Origin: Bacteroidales bacterium UBA5433
Lineage (GTDB): Bacteria; Bacteroidota; Bacteroidia; Bacteroidales; UBA932
Direction: 5' to 3'
Assembly (NCBI GenBank): GCA_002427525.1
Contig: DIRP01000026.1
Span: 10,053-74,052 of the forward strand
Length of the DNA stretch: 64,000 nt
In this document: piece after piece, positions 8,787 to 17,287 of the stretch
Numbering within the stretch: the first letter of the stretch is position 1
Layout: the number at the start of each line of letters is the position of its first letter
Translations under genes and position numbers: made by a program
The notes under the pieces: model-generated
Seen by the model: only the letters and a program-made list of their open reading frames with translations
Told to the model about the DNA's origin: nothing
The model's database searches: none

Positions 8787-9674
8787 TCAGAGAAACATTA
8801 TATTTTGTCTCATGGCAGCCTGCAACGTATTTTTAAGCAGGGATACCCGTGTCATGGGGCCTACTCCTCCGGGAACAGGTGTTATGTAGCTGCAGCGTGG
8901 TGCTACATCGTCAAAATCTACATCCCCCACCAATTTGTACCCCGATTTTGTATCGTTGCTTTCTACCCGGTTAATACCCACATCAACTACCACAGCCCCT
9001 TCTTTAACCATCGCTGCTTTGACAAAATGAGGACGCCCCAGGGCAGCAATCAAAATATCAGCCCTGCTTGTTATTTCTTCCAGATTAACTGTTTTTGTAT
9101 GGCACAGGGTTACGGTACAATCTCCCAGGTAGCCTTTTCTGGAAAGAAGATTGGCCAGAGGTTTTCCTACTATATTGCTCCTGCCTAAAATCACACATTC
9201 TTTCCCTTGCAAAGGAATATGAAAGTAATCCAGAAGGTCCACAATGCCGGAAGGAGTGGCTGCAACAAAGGCAGGAAGTCCCAGCACCATGCGCCCCACA
9301 TTCAGCGGATGAAAGCCGTCCACGTCTTTATCGGGATCAATCGTTTCAATAATCTCCTGTTCATTCAAATGTTCGGGCAGAGGAAGCTGAACAATAAGTC
9401 CGTCAACACCACTTTCTTCGTTAATAGATTTGACACATTCAATAAGCCCTGCCTGACTGATGGTTGCAGACAGTTTATAAACAATGGATTCCATACCTAC
9501 CTGCCGGCAATCACTTTCTTTGCTCTTAATGTACGAATGGCTTGCCGGATCATCTCCCACAAGAATAGCCGCCAGCCGGGGTTTTCTTCCAAACTCACGA
9601 CTCCAGCGCTCTACATCCCGCGTTATATCTTTCTTTAAAGCTTCTGCCGCTGCTTTTCCATCCAATAATTTCAT
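8787..9674 (-). CDS. folD: bifunctional methylenetetrahydrofolate dehydrogenase / cyclohydrolase
   Basis: Interconverts methylene-, methenyl- and formyl-tetrahydrofolate for purine and formyl-methionine synthesis. The 295-residue protein has YIKSKESDCRQVGM with the catalytic lysine (residue about 54), the substrate motif GLIVQLPLPEH, the DKDVDGFHPLNVG signature and the NAD(P) site GRSNIVGKPLANLL. The end PVPGGVGPMTRVSLL is diagnostic. It is the last gene of the lysA-threonylcarbamoyl-AMP synthase-ffh-folD operon, 18 bases after ffh. Confidence 0.96.
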   Translation of the reverse strand: MKLLDGKAAAEALKKDITRDVERWSREFGRKPRLAAILVGDDPASHSYIKSKESDCRQVGMESIVYKLSATISQAGLIECVKSINEESGVDGLIVQLPLPEHLNEQEIIETIDPDKDVDGFHPLNVGRMVLGLPAFVAATPSGIVDLLDYFHIPLQGKECVILGRSNIVGKPLANLLSRKGYLGDCTVTLCHTKTVNLEEITSRADILIAALGRPHFVKAAMVKEGAVVVDVGINRVESNDTKSGYKLVGDVDFDDVAPRCSYITPVPGGVGPMTRVSLLKNTLQAAMRQNIMFL

Positions 9675-9692
9675 GGTTATGTTCCTCCTTAT

Positions 9693-11030
9693 TTAAATAC
9701 CCATTCCGCCTTTTTTCAAGGACTGCATCATAGCTGCACCGCCGGCACCTTTCAGGTTCTTCATCATTTTTCTTGACTCATCAAACTGCTTTATCAACCG
9801 GTTCACTTCTGTAATGGAAGTCCCGCTTCCGGCAGCAATGCGTTTGCGTCTGCTCCCATTTAAAACAGACGGATTTTCACGTTCATATTGTGTCATGGAA
9901 CCAATAATCGCTTCAATTTCTTTAAAAGCATCGTTGTCTATATCTGCATCCTTAACTGCTTTTGAAATCCCCGGAATCATGGCTGCCAAATCTTTGATAT
10001 TGCCCATTTTTTTTACCTGGTTGATTTGCTTCAAAAAGTCATCAAAATTAAAGTTGTCTTGTGCCAGTTTTTTCCGGAGCTTCTTACTTTCCTCTTCATC
10101 AAATTGTTCCTGAGCCCTTTCTACTAGAGTAACAATATCACCCATACCCAAAATGCGATCCGCTATACGGGCCGGATGGAATATATCAAGGGCATCCATT
10201 TTTTCTCCTGTACCAACAAATTTGATGGGTTTGTTTACAACAGCCCTTATAGACAAAGCCGCTCCTCCGCGTGTATCCCCATCCAGTTTGGTGAGCACCA
10301 CCCCGTCAAATTGTAGTTTTTCGTGAAATACACGGGCTGTTTCTACAGCATCCTGTCCCGTCATGGAATCTACAACAAACAGGGTTTCTGTTGGGTTTAC
10401 CTTCTTTTTTATAGTTCCTATTTCCTCCATCATGGCCTGATCAATGGCCATGCGCCCTGCCGTATCTATGATTACCGGACTGTATCCTTCTTCACGGGCT
10501 TTCTTAATAGCATGTTCAGCAATTTGTACCGGATTCTTATTGTCTTCTTCTGTATATACGTCAACACCTGTTTGCTGCCCCAGCACACGCAGTTGTTCCA
10601 TGGCTGCAGGTCTGTACACGTCAGCCGCAACAAGTAAAGGACGCATGCCTTTCTTTTTTTTCAGGAAAAATGCCAGTTTGGCAGAGAATGTTGTTTTTCC
10701 GGATCCTTGCAAACCTGCTACAAGCACAATGCCGGGTGTTCCTTTTGTATTAATCCCCGCAGCCTCTCCTCCCATCAAATCAACCAAACGGTCATGCACA
10801 ATCTTTGTCATCAATTGGCCCGGACGAACAGATTTCAAGACATCCTGCCCCAACGCTTCTTCTTTTACGCTATCGCAAAAATTTTTGGCAACCTTGTAAC
10901 TCACGTCCGCATCAAGCAATGCACGACGGACATCTTTTAACGTCTCGGCAACATTTATTTCTGTAATCTTTCCTTCTCCTCTGAGCAACTTGAACGAACG
11001 CTCCAATCTTTCCGTAAGGTTTTCAAACAT
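9693..11030 (-). CDS. ffh: signal recognition particle GTPase, SRP54 homologue
   Basis: Binds signal sequences and 4.5S RNA and delivers nascent membrane proteins to FtsY. The 445-residue protein has the helical N domain (1-90), the GTPase G domain with P-loop GLQGSGKTT (106-114), DTAGRM and TKLDGDTRGG, and a C-terminal methionine-rich M domain. That domain contains the RNA-binding stretch SRRKRIAAGSGTSITEVNRL. The length is normal. It lies between the threonylcarbamoyl-AMP synthase gene and folD in one operon. Confidence 0.97.
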   Translation of the reverse strand: MFENLTERLERSFKLLRGEGKITEINVAETLKDVRRALLDADVSYKVAKNFCDSVKEEALGQDVLKSVRPGQLMTKIVHDRLVDLMGGEAAGINTKGTPGIVLVAGLQGSGKTTFSAKLAFFLKKKKGMRPLLVAADVYRPAAMEQLRVLGQQTGVDVYTEEDNKNPVQIAEHAIKKAREEGYSPVIIDTAGRMAIDQAMMEEIGTIKKKVNPTETLFVVDSMTGQDAVETARVFHEKLQFDGVVLTKLDGDTRGGAALSIRAVVNKPIKFVGTGEKMDALDIFHPARIADRILGMGDIVTLVERAQEQFDEEESKKLRKKLAQDNFNFDDFLKQINQVKKMGNIKDLAAMIPGISKAVKDADIDNDAFKEIEAIIGSMTQYERENPSVLNGSRRKRIAAGSGTSITEVNRLIKQFDESRKMMKNLKGAGGAAMMQSLKKGGMGI

Positions 11031-11048
11031 AAGGTATTATTTGATTTA

Positions 11049-11663
11049 TTATAAAAGTAATGGTTTGGGGCCTTCCCGGATAACCACCGGCTCGGGCCCT
11101 GTACAATCAATAATGGCAGAAGGGTCCAGCCCTCCCGGTCCTCCATCGATTACCACCGCTACCTGTTCTCCAAAGCGGTCGTTAATCAGACCGGGGTCGG
11201 AAAAGTAGCCGGGTTCCTCTTCGTCCCATGGAAGCGAAGTAGAAATAATAGGTACCCGCAACTCTTTCAAGATTATCTGCAGTATGGGATGGTCCGGTAC
11301 ACGGATACCAACCGTCCTCTTTTTCCCTTTAAACAATTTTGGTACCTGGCTGTTCCCCTGAAGTAAAAACGTAAACGGTCCCGGAAGGTTTTTCTTCATC
11401 AGTCTGAATACGTCATTATGCAAAGGCTTACAATAATTCGACAGTTGGGAAAGATCGTGGCACAAAAAAGAAAGCCTGGTAGATGGTGTGTAACAACCTT
11501 TTATTCTTTCCATTTCCGGGACACTGCTAAGGTAATCCAAAGAACAACCCATTCCGTACACACTGTCGGTAGGATAAATTACAATGCCTCCCTTTTGCAG
11601 GACAGATACAGCTGTCTGAACCAAGCGGTCCTGAGGGTTGTCCGGATAGATTTTAAGCAACAT
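11049..11663 (-). CDS. L-threonylcarbamoyladenylate synthase, Sua5/YrdC/YciO type
   Basis: A 204-residue YrdC-domain protein. The family makes threonylcarbamoyl-AMP, the first intermediate of the t6A37 tRNA modification. The nucleotide-binding start GGIVIYPTDSVYGMGCSL, KGKKRTVGIRVPDHP and PIISTSLPWDEEEP match the YciO/YrdC fold. There is no C-terminal Sua5 domain, so it is the short form. The sequence is closer to YciO-type proteins, so assignment to tsaC is likely but not certain. It lies 5 bases after lysA and 18 before ffh. Confidence 0.85.
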   Translation of the reverse strand: MLLKIYPDNPQDRLVQTAVSVLQKGGIVIYPTDSVYGMGCSLDYLSSVPEMERIKGCYTPSTRLSFLCHDLSQLSNYCKPLHNDVFRLMKKNLPGPFTFLLQGNSQVPKLFKGKKRTVGIRVPDHPILQIILKELRVPIISTSLPWDEEEPGYFSDPGLINDRFGEQVAVVIDGGPGGLDPSAIIDCTGPEPVVIREGPKPLLL

Positions 11664-11668
11664 TCCTA

Positions 11669-12826
11669 TTACAATTCAGACGAATAATAAGCCTGTGCCA
11701 GTTCTTTCTGGTTGTAGCGCATGCCCATAACTTGTCCGTAAGCACCGGCAGAACAAATGGCCAAAAGATCTCCACGTACCGTTTCCGGCATTTTGACAGC
11801 ACCGTCAAACCTGTCGGAAGATTCGCATACCGGCCCTACCACGTCGTACGTCTTTCTTTTGGAAGATTCCGAAGTAAGGTTGTACATAACATGACGGGCC
11901 CCATACAGTGCAGGTCGTATCAAATCGTTCATACCGGAATCAAGAATCACAAACTCTTTTCCTTTGCCTTTTTTCACAAACAAAACGCGTGATATCAGGA
12001 AACCACACTGACCAACCAGTGTCCGCCCCGGTTCAAAGTGAACTTTCTGTCCTTTCCTGACCTCCAGATTCTTGTGAATGGTTTCAAAATATAATTCAAA
12101 GGGGCTGATAGGGTTTTCCAAAGGTTTTTCATAATCAATGGCCAATCCGCCACCCATATTAATATGTTCGACGTTAATGTCACGCTGTTCAAACCATTTT
12201 TGGAATGTGTTCATTTTTGCACACAATTCCTCAAACACTTTCATTTCTGTAATTTGCGAACCTATGTGCATATGCAGTCCCAGGAGTTTCACGTTGGGAC
12301 AAGCTTTTACCACCTGCAATGCTTCTGTAAGGTCTTTCCCCGAAATTCCAAACTTATCCTTTGATCTTCCGGTAGTTATGTGACTAAGTGTTTGTGCATC
12401 AATGTCCGGATTCAACCGGAGTGAAATGCCCGCCGTTTTACCCATCTGAGCAGCCAGGTCGTTAATCACCCGAATTTCCTGAACCGATTCACAGTTGAAT
12501 GAAAATATACCTCCCTGCAGGGACGTACGGATCTCCTTGTCTGTTTTGCCAACCCCTGCAAACACAATAGTATCCGGGTCAAAACCAAGATCCAGTGCCA
12601 ACTGAACTTCATTCCCGCTTACACAATCCGCCCCCAATCCAGCACGATGTATGATCTCAAGGATTTGAGGGTTTGCATTGGCTTTCATGGCAAAATGCGC
12701 ATGGTAGCCGTATTTTCTGATAAGTTTAGTGTACAGCCTGAGTGTTTGATCCAGGATGTCCAAATCGTAGAAATAAAAGGGCGTTTCAAGACGTTTGAAC
12801 GCATTAGTAAAACGTGTCAGTTGCAT
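11669..12826 (-). CDS. lysA: diaminopimelate decarboxylase
   Basis: Decarboxylates meso-diaminopimelate to L-lysine. A 385-residue fold-III PLP enzyme with the PLP lysine Lys48 in HFAMKANANP, the HIGSQI motif, the phosphate-binding GGGLAIDYEKP stretch, EPGRTLVGQCG, and the C-terminal substrate cysteine in GPVCESSDRF. Start chosen at ATG 12826 (MQLTRFTN), because the upstream extension would run into its promoter. It heads the operon ending in folD. A carboxynorspermidine decarboxylase has the same fold, but motifs and length favour LysA. Confidence 0.93.
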   Translation of the reverse strand: MQLTRFTNAFKRLETPFYFYDLDILDQTLRLYTKLIRKYGYHAHFAMKANANPQILEIIHRAGLGADCVSGNEVQLALDLGFDPDTIVFAGVGKTDKEIRTSLQGGIFSFNCESVQEIRVINDLAAQMGKTAGISLRLNPDIDAQTLSHITTGRSKDKFGISGKDLTEALQVVKACPNVKLLGLHMHIGSQITEMKVFEELCAKMNTFQKWFEQRDINVEHINMGGGLAIDYEKPLENPISPFELYFETIHKNLEVRKGQKVHFEPGRTLVGQCGFLISRVLFVKKGKGKEFVILDSGMNDLIRPALYGARHVMYNLTSESSKRKTYDVVGPVCESSDRFDGAVKMPETVRGDLLAICSAGAYGQVMGMRYNQKELAQAYYSSEL

Positions 12827-12850
12827 AGCTAAGGTGAACAAAATACCGGA

Positions 12851-12858
12851 CAAAATTA
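12851..12858 (-). promoter_or_regulatory. -7 promoter box for the lysA operon
   Basis: TAATTTTG on the minus strand, 24 bases before the lysA ATG at 12826, matches TAnnTTTG. The -33 position is not conserved. Confidence 0.45.
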
Positions 12859-12880
12859 ACATTTTTTTGAATAAATGCCT

Positions 12881-12888
12881 TATCTTTG
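12881..12888 (+). promoter_or_regulatory. -7 promoter box for the deoxyhypusine-synthase-like gene
   Basis: TATCTTTG matches TAnnTTTG, 26 bases before the ATG at 12915. It is back to back with the lysA box. No convincing -33 element at normal spacing. Confidence 0.5.
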
Positions 12889-12914
12889 TTTTCTCTTATC
12901 TTAAGATAACAGCT

Positions 12915-13949
12915 ATGGCAGAAAAGAAAAAAGATTTATTGAAAGAAGTGATAAGACATATTGATATCACAAAAATCAACCCGGTTGACTTAATTGACTC
13001 CATGCGGGATATGTCTTTTACATCAAGGGAAACGGCCCACGCTGCCGATATCCTGCAACTGATGATTAAAGACAAAGAGTGTACCAACTGGCTTACATTG
13101 GCAGGCAGTACCGGTGCCGGAGGATGTATGCAGGTATATACAGATATGGTACGTTACAATATGATTGACTGTGTTGTATCTACCGGTGCGTCTGTTATAG
13201 ATATGGACTTCTTCGAAGCTCTTGGCTTTAAGCATTATAAGGGAACTCCCTTTGTTGACGACGGCAAGCTGCGCAACCTGTACATTGATCGTATTTACGA
13301 CACCTATATTGATGAAGAAGAATTGCAACACTGCGATGCTACCATTAAAAAAATAGCCGACAACCTGGAACCCCGTTCGTATTCTTCACGTGAATTTCTG
13401 TGGGAGATGGGTAAGTGGCTAAAGAGTAATTCTGTAAAAAAAGATTCGCTGTTGCAGGTTTGTTACGAAAACGAAGTTCCTGTTTTCGTACCGGCGTTTT
13501 CTGATTGCAGTGCCGGTTTTGGTCTGGTCATGCACCAACTGGAGCGTATTAAAGAAGGAAAGCCATATGTTACCATAGATTCAGTGGCAGATTTCCGGGA
13601 ATTGACAGAAATCAAAATCAAAGCAAAAACGAGCGGCCTGTTTATGGTAGGGGGTGGCGTTCCTAAGAACTTTGCACAAGACACCGTAGTTTGTGCTGAA
13701 TGCCAGGGTCTTGACGTACCCATGCACCAATACGCCGTACAGATTACGGTAGCCGATGTGCGCGACGGTGCCTGTTCCAGCTCAACGCTTAAGGAAGCCT
13801 CGTCCTGGGGTAAAGTAAGTACCGTACATGAACAGATGGTATATGCCGAGGCCACAACCGTTGTACCCCTGATTGTGGGATATGCTTACCACAAAGGAGA
13901 CTGGAAGAAAAGGAAAAAATTCCGTTGGGCTACTCTTTTTACCAACTAA
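12915..13949 (+). CDS. deoxyhypusine-synthase-like protein
   Basis: A 344-residue homologue of deoxyhypusine synthase. Bacteria have no eIF5A, so the substrate here is unlikely to be that protein; some bacterial homologues make homospermidine or act on polyamines. The NAD-binding VSTGASVIDMDFFE region and the GGGVPKNFAQDT motif with the catalytic-type lysine (Lys251) are kept, so the enzyme looks active. Start chosen at MAEKKKDLLKE, 26 bases after a -7 box. It is divergent from lysA and followed by a strong terminator, so it is monocistronic. Confidence 0.88.
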   Translation: MAEKKKDLLKEVIRHIDITKINPVDLIDSMRDMSFTSRETAHAADILQLMIKDKECTNWLTLAGSTGAGGCMQVYTDMVRYNMIDCVVSTGASVIDMDFFEALGFKHYKGTPFVDDGKLRNLYIDRIYDTYIDEEELQHCDATIKKIADNLEPRSYSSREFLWEMGKWLKSNSVKKDSLLQVCYENEVPVFVPAFSDCSAGFGLVMHQLERIKEGKPYVTIDSVADFRELTEIKIKAKTSGLFMVGGGVPKNFAQDTVVCAECQGLDVPMHQYAVQITVADVRDGACSSSTLKEASSWGKVSTVHEQMVYAEATTVVPLIVGYAYHKGDWKKRKKFRWATLFTN

Positions 13950-13960
13950 TAATAAACAAA

Positions 13961-13996
13961 AAAAAACCGGGGGTGCTGCAGCATCCCCGGTTTTTT
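13961..13996. terminator. strong bidirectional intrinsic terminator
   Basis: An inverted repeat with a run of A, CCGGGG, a self-complementary centre TGCTGCAGCA, then CCCCGG and a run of T. It begins 11 bases after the deoxyhypusine-synthase-like stop codon. The A-tract on one side and T-tract on the other allow it to end transcription from both directions, so it also closes the small-gene unit at 14011-14373 on the minus strand. Confidence 0.9.
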
Positions 13997-14010
13997 ATAT
14001 AAGTCTTTAG

Positions 14011-14160
14011 TTATTCTCCTTCCTTTGAAAAGAGTGCTACAAGACCTGTAATGATGGCAGTCAAAATTGACCCTGCTCCAAGGAATAAAAAAATCCAGCC
14101 AGTTTCAAAGTCTAGCAGATTAGCCCACATATCCTTGATAATTGTTAAAAATACGTCCAT
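14011..14160 (-). CDS. 49-residue single-span membrane protein
   Basis: A small gene from ATG 14160 to TAA at 14011. The product starts MDVFLTIIKDMWANLLD, an amphipathic lead, then has one hydrophobic segment (about residues 21-44) and a charged end SKEGE. I do not recognise the family. It resembles the neighbouring 44-residue product in layout: short acidic amphipathic N-terminus, tryptophan at the membrane edge, one span. It is the second gene of a unit with a consensus promoter at 14420-14450 and a terminator at 13961-13996. This supports it being real despite its size. Confidence 0.6.
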   Translation of the reverse strand: MDVFLTIIKDMWANLLDFETGWIFLFLGAGSILTAIITGLVALFSKEGE

Positions 14161-14161
14161 A

Positions 14162-14177
14162 TTTAATTCGAATTAAA
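14162..14177. repeat. 16-bp perfect palindrome between two small genes
   Basis: TTTAATTCGAATTAAA is a perfect inverted repeat ending one base before the start codon of the 49-residue gene. It could be an operator, a small RNA hairpin that masks the start codon, or chance in A/T-rich DNA. Confidence 0.5.
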
Positions 14178-14238
14178 GTTATTATACCTACTCTTTTAAA
14201 AGGATTTTCGGATTACTCCTAAACAGTGTGCCAAACTT

Positions 14239-14373
14239 TTAGGTAGGTTTTTCTACAACAAATTGTAAAATAAAGGGCATAACAGCACCTACAACTACAA
14301 AAATTAAAGCCAACCACCAGTTGGATTCCGGGTCATGAATGAGACCTTGCAATAATGAAATAAAATCTACCAT
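14239..14373 (-). CDS. 44-residue single-span membrane protein
   Basis: A small gene from ATG 14373 to TAA at 14239. The product starts MVDFISLLQGLIHDPESNWW and continues with one hydrophobic span (about 20-39) and a short charged tail EKPT. No family is recognised. A full consensus promoter begins 47 bases upstream, and the gene lies first in a two-gene unit, 78 bases ahead of the 49-residue product. The similar layout of the two products suggests a paralogous or cooperating pair. A toxin-like or regulatory membrane peptide is possible, but this is inference. Confidence 0.6.
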   Translation of the reverse strand: MVDFISLLQGLIHDPESNWWLALIFVVVGAVMPFILQFVVEKPT

Positions 14374-14419
14374 GGTATTTATTTTATTGTTAAATGGTTA
14401 AAATTTCAATGATCAAGGG

Positions 14420-14450
14420 CAAAGTTAAAAATCTTTTTTTAACTACCAAA
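14420..14450 (-). promoter_or_regulatory. complete -33/-7 promoter for the two small membrane-protein genes
   Basis: On the minus strand, TTTG (14447-14450), a 19-base spacer and TAACTTTG (14420-14427) give an exact match to the Bacteroidetes promoter consensus. Transcription would start near 14413, about 40 bases before the ATG at 14373. The promoter begins 11 bases beyond the DUF4301 stop codon. Confidence 0.75.
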
Positions 14451-14460
14451 CACTACGTGT

Positions 14461-15948
14461 TCAATTATTATGCTCTTTTCGTAACAAATCCATCACTGTT
14501 TTTACGGGATTGAAAGTACTCAAAGGCACTTCCACAAACACCGTATTCCACCGGCTCATGCCTCCGTTCCACAAACCGGGGAGCTCCAGTGCTTTTAACT
14601 CCCTGCCTTCCATTGTTTTATGAGAAATAAACCCGGTGTCGTTATCGCTAAATTTCTGTAAATCGTAAGGAACACCCTGGTGATCCTTCATGGAACACAC
14701 CATGTCCACCGGATTGAAATGCGTAGCATTATATTTTTTTCCGTCCAATTGCACTCCTTCAAGAATCTGAAGCGAACTGCTGCCATCTTTTTCCAGAATA
14801 CGGAACGGACCACCCCCCGGTTCCCCGGTAACAGGTACCATACCGCATACACGAATGGGCCGGTTAAGCTGCGACAGCAGATAGGAACGAAGCGCTTCCA
14901 CGTTGCCGGTTTCCATAACGGGATGCGTAACACCAAAAACCCTTTCCAAAAAACCAGCCACTTCCTCCAACAAGGGATCCATGGAATCGCTTGCCGTCAG
15001 GCACATATGCTCCAGTTTTTTACTGTAGGTATACACTTGTTCCCGGCATTGTATCAGGTAGCCCGCCAGCACTTTTCTCCAGTGAATGACAGGTCCCAGC
15101 AAACGTTCCGGTACCACATTATCAATGTTGCGGATGGCCACCAGATCCTGATTCAGTTCTTGCAGGTTTTTTAATAAAGCACCATGACCTCCCGGACGAA
15201 AGACAAGGGTTCCGTCTTGTTTACGAAACGGCATATTATCGGAAGTTACTGCCAGCGTGTCTGTGGAAGGACTTTGTGTAGAAAACCCAACCAGAAACTC
15301 AAGGCCAAAACGTTTTTCTACGTTTTCCCTTGTCTTTTCCCACAATTCCTGAAATATTTCCAGGTGTTCTTCAGATACCGTAAAATGAACACGGGCCGTT
15401 CTGTTGGACTCGGCAAAGGAAAGTGCGGCTTCTACCAGATGCTCTTCAAACGGAGTACGGGGCCCATTGGGGTACCGGTGAAAAGGAATAAGTCCTTTGG
15501 GCAGGTGTGCAAAATGCAACCCTTGTTTATTAAGTAGCAGATCTAACGTACCTACCCTGTCCAAAGGATCAAATCCCTTCAGCCCGGATAAGAGAGGGAA
15601 AAAAGCAAAAGAGGACAATCTTTCAAAGAAAATACGGACGCTCTCCGGCAATTCCGCCTGATTTCCGGATTGCAAAAGTTCCCTTGCTTTAAAAAGATCC
15701 ATAAACATCCGGCTTGCTGCTCCCGACGCCGGTACAAACTTAATCCTGCTTCCGTTCCAGGCATCGTATATACCTGCATACCTGTTTTGCTCTTCCTTAG
15801 AAAAACAAGTAATTCCATTGCCGGGCACTGCCGGTCCCAGAATGTCCAAAGGAGGAAAACCCTGCCGGAAATACCTGAGTTGTTTTTCTACATCTTCCAG
15901 GGTCAACCCTTTACTGCTGATTGTTTCTTTGTCTTTTGCTGTAAACAT
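14461..15948 (-). CDS. DUF4301 family protein
   Basis: A 495-residue soluble protein of the DUF4301 family, found mainly in Bacteroidetes; the function is unknown to me. Visible features are a conserved start (MFTAKDKETISSKGLTLEDV), a glycine-containing FVPASGAASRMF stretch at about 75-86, a central FRPGGHGALLKNLQEL motif, and a late HFNPVDMVCSMKDHQG. The PASGAASRMF and RPGGHGALL motifs recall nucleotide-sugar or phosphate binding, but I would not assign activity. It is the last gene of the recF-dciA-pdxB-DUF4301 operon, 6 bases after pdxB. Confidence 0.85.
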   Translation of the reverse strand: MFTAKDKETISSKGLTLEDVEKQLRYFRQGFPPLDILGPAVPGNGITCFSKEEQNRYAGIYDAWNGSRIKFVPASGAASRMFMDLFKARELLQSGNQAELPESVRIFFERLSSFAFFPLLSGLKGFDPLDRVGTLDLLLNKQGLHFAHLPKGLIPFHRYPNGPRTPFEEHLVEAALSFAESNRTARVHFTVSEEHLEIFQELWEKTRENVEKRFGLEFLVGFSTQSPSTDTLAVTSDNMPFRKQDGTLVFRPGGHGALLKNLQELNQDLVAIRNIDNVVPERLLGPVIHWRKVLAGYLIQCREQVYTYSKKLEHMCLTASDSMDPLLEEVAGFLERVFGVTHPVMETGNVEALRSYLLSQLNRPIRVCGMVPVTGEPGGGPFRILEKDGSSSLQILEGVQLDGKKYNATHFNPVDMVCSMKDHQGVPYDLQKFSDNDTGFISHKTMEGRELKALELPGLWNGGMSRWNTVFVEVPLSTFNPVKTVMDLLRKEHNN

Positions 15949-15954
15949 CTGTTT

Positions 15955-16995
15955 TTATTGTAAACATAAATTCAGGCGGTTGTATTGTTCAGGAGTCCAT
16001 TCCCGTCTGAAAACGTATGCATTTCTTTGTTCTTCAAACCTTTCCGGTGCAGCACGCAACCGCCTGTCTTCATCCATTACAGGAAAACATGCTTTAAAAA
16101 GCAACCGGGAGGGCACATCACAGGCCGGCGGTAAATCAACTGTGTATTCCTTAAGATCTTCCCAGCTAAAATGACGGGCCAATGCCCGCACAACCGTTTG
16201 GGAAGCATTTCTTTTTCCCTCTACGGAGTATCCTGCAATATGAGGGGTGGCAATATGTGTCACATGCAGGGTATCTGTGCATATGTGAGGTTCTCCCTGC
16301 CATACGTCCAGAATAATACCTCCCAGATGGGAAGCAGCGCAACGCAAGGCATATTCGTTAACTACAGGTCCGCGTGATGTGTTGATAAAACAAGCCCCTT
16401 TTTTCATATTCCTGAAAAAATCCGTACCTGCCATGCCTTCAGTTGTTTTGTCAAGAGGCACATGCAGGGTTACCACATCGGCATGTTTCAGCAAAAAATC
16501 CAGGTCGCAAAACTTTTCCGGACCTTCCCGCTCTGCCCTGGGAGGATCGTGCAAAAGGGTTTTCATTCCCAATCCGTTTGCCAGTTTCTCCACCCGGCTT
16601 CCCACATTTCCAACTCCTATTATTCCAAGCGTTTTGCCACAGAGGTCGCTACTTCTGTCCCCTGCCAGGGCCGCCAGAGCAGTAAAAACATACTGCATAA
16701 CAGCACCGGCGTTGCACCCGGGGGCATTTACCACTTCAATTTGTGACGCAGTGCAATACTCCATATTAATATGGTCTGTGCCAATAGTGGGAGACCCGAT
16801 AAAAGAAACAGCACTCCCCCCCAGCAACCCTGCAGAACACCGGGTACGTGTTCTCACTAAAAGGGCATCGGCTTTACGCACACTTTCCGAGTTGATTCCT
16901 GTATACGGCAAACGTACTATACGGGCATGCTGTGAGGTGATGCCTTCCAGATAAGGAATTTGCTCATCAACAACAATATACGGTCTTTTATGCAT
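15955..16995 (-). CDS. pdxB: erythronate-4-phosphate dehydrogenase
   Basis: Oxidises 4-phosphoerythronate in the DXP-dependent route to pyridoxal phosphate. The 346-residue D-2-hydroxyacid dehydrogenase has the NAD fold GIIGVGNVGSRV (about 125-136), the PdxB signature LLHDPPRAERE, STGTDH-like GSPTIGTDHIN, the catalytic region NTSRGPVVNE and the late THIATPHIAGYSVEGK histidine. The DPPR motif and C-terminal extension separate it from plain serA. It starts 1 base after dciA. Its product feeds PLP to the several PLP enzymes of this window. Confidence 0.92.
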   Translation of the reverse strand: MHKRPYIVVDEQIPYLEGITSQHARIVRLPYTGINSESVRKADALLVRTRTRCSAGLLGGSAVSFIGSPTIGTDHINMEYCTASQIEVVNAPGCNAGAVMQYVFTALAALAGDRSSDLCGKTLGIIGVGNVGSRVEKLANGLGMKTLLHDPPRAEREGPEKFCDLDFLLKHADVVTLHVPLDKTTEGMAGTDFFRNMKKGACFINTSRGPVVNEYALRCAASHLGGIILDVWQGEPHICTDTLHVTHIATPHIAGYSVEGKRNASQTVVRALARHFSWEDLKEYTVDLPPACDVPSRLLFKACFPVMDEDRRLRAAPERFEEQRNAYVFRREWTPEQYNRLNLCLQ

Positions 16996-16996
16996 G

Positions 16997-17287
16997 CTAT
17001 CGTACAGAAATTTCCTTTACCAGCTCCTTATTTAAAAGAGCATTCAATTCATTTCTTAAAAAAGTTTTTTGTATATCCAGCTGGCAGCGTAGCACAGATG
17101 ACGTAACACGGACAGCGTAGGTCCCGTTGCGAAAAGAACGTTGTACGCAGGCAGCAGCTGCCGCGGGACCTATAAGCTCATCCCAGGCTTTGTGGATCCG
17201 TAACGTTTCCAACCCTTCTGCCAGACCGGTTTCCTGAAGTGTTTCCTCAAGTATTTCGTTCAGCTGCCTCGTTTTCTGTCTTTTCAT
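16997..17287 (-). CDS. dciA: DUF721/DciA-family protein
   Basis: A 96-residue DUF721 protein. DciA proteins act in replication initiation by loading or helping the DnaB helicase where DnaC is absent. Features are the AWDELIGPAAAAACVQRSF core and TYAVRVTSSVLRCQLDIQK. The gene overlaps the 3' end of recF by 41 bases, the common Bacteroidetes arrangement. The DciA role is inferred from family and context. Confidence 0.8.
   Translation of the reverse strand: MKRQKTRQLNEILEETLQETGLAEGLETLRIHKAWDELIGPAAAAACVQRSFRNGTYAVRVTSSVLRCQLDIQKTFLRNELNALLNKELVKEISVR

Noticed and set aside
12862..12869. A-/T-rich TTTG as -33 element for the deoxyhypusine-synthase-like gene
   Set aside because: The spacing to the -7 box is only about 11 bases, far from the usual 19.
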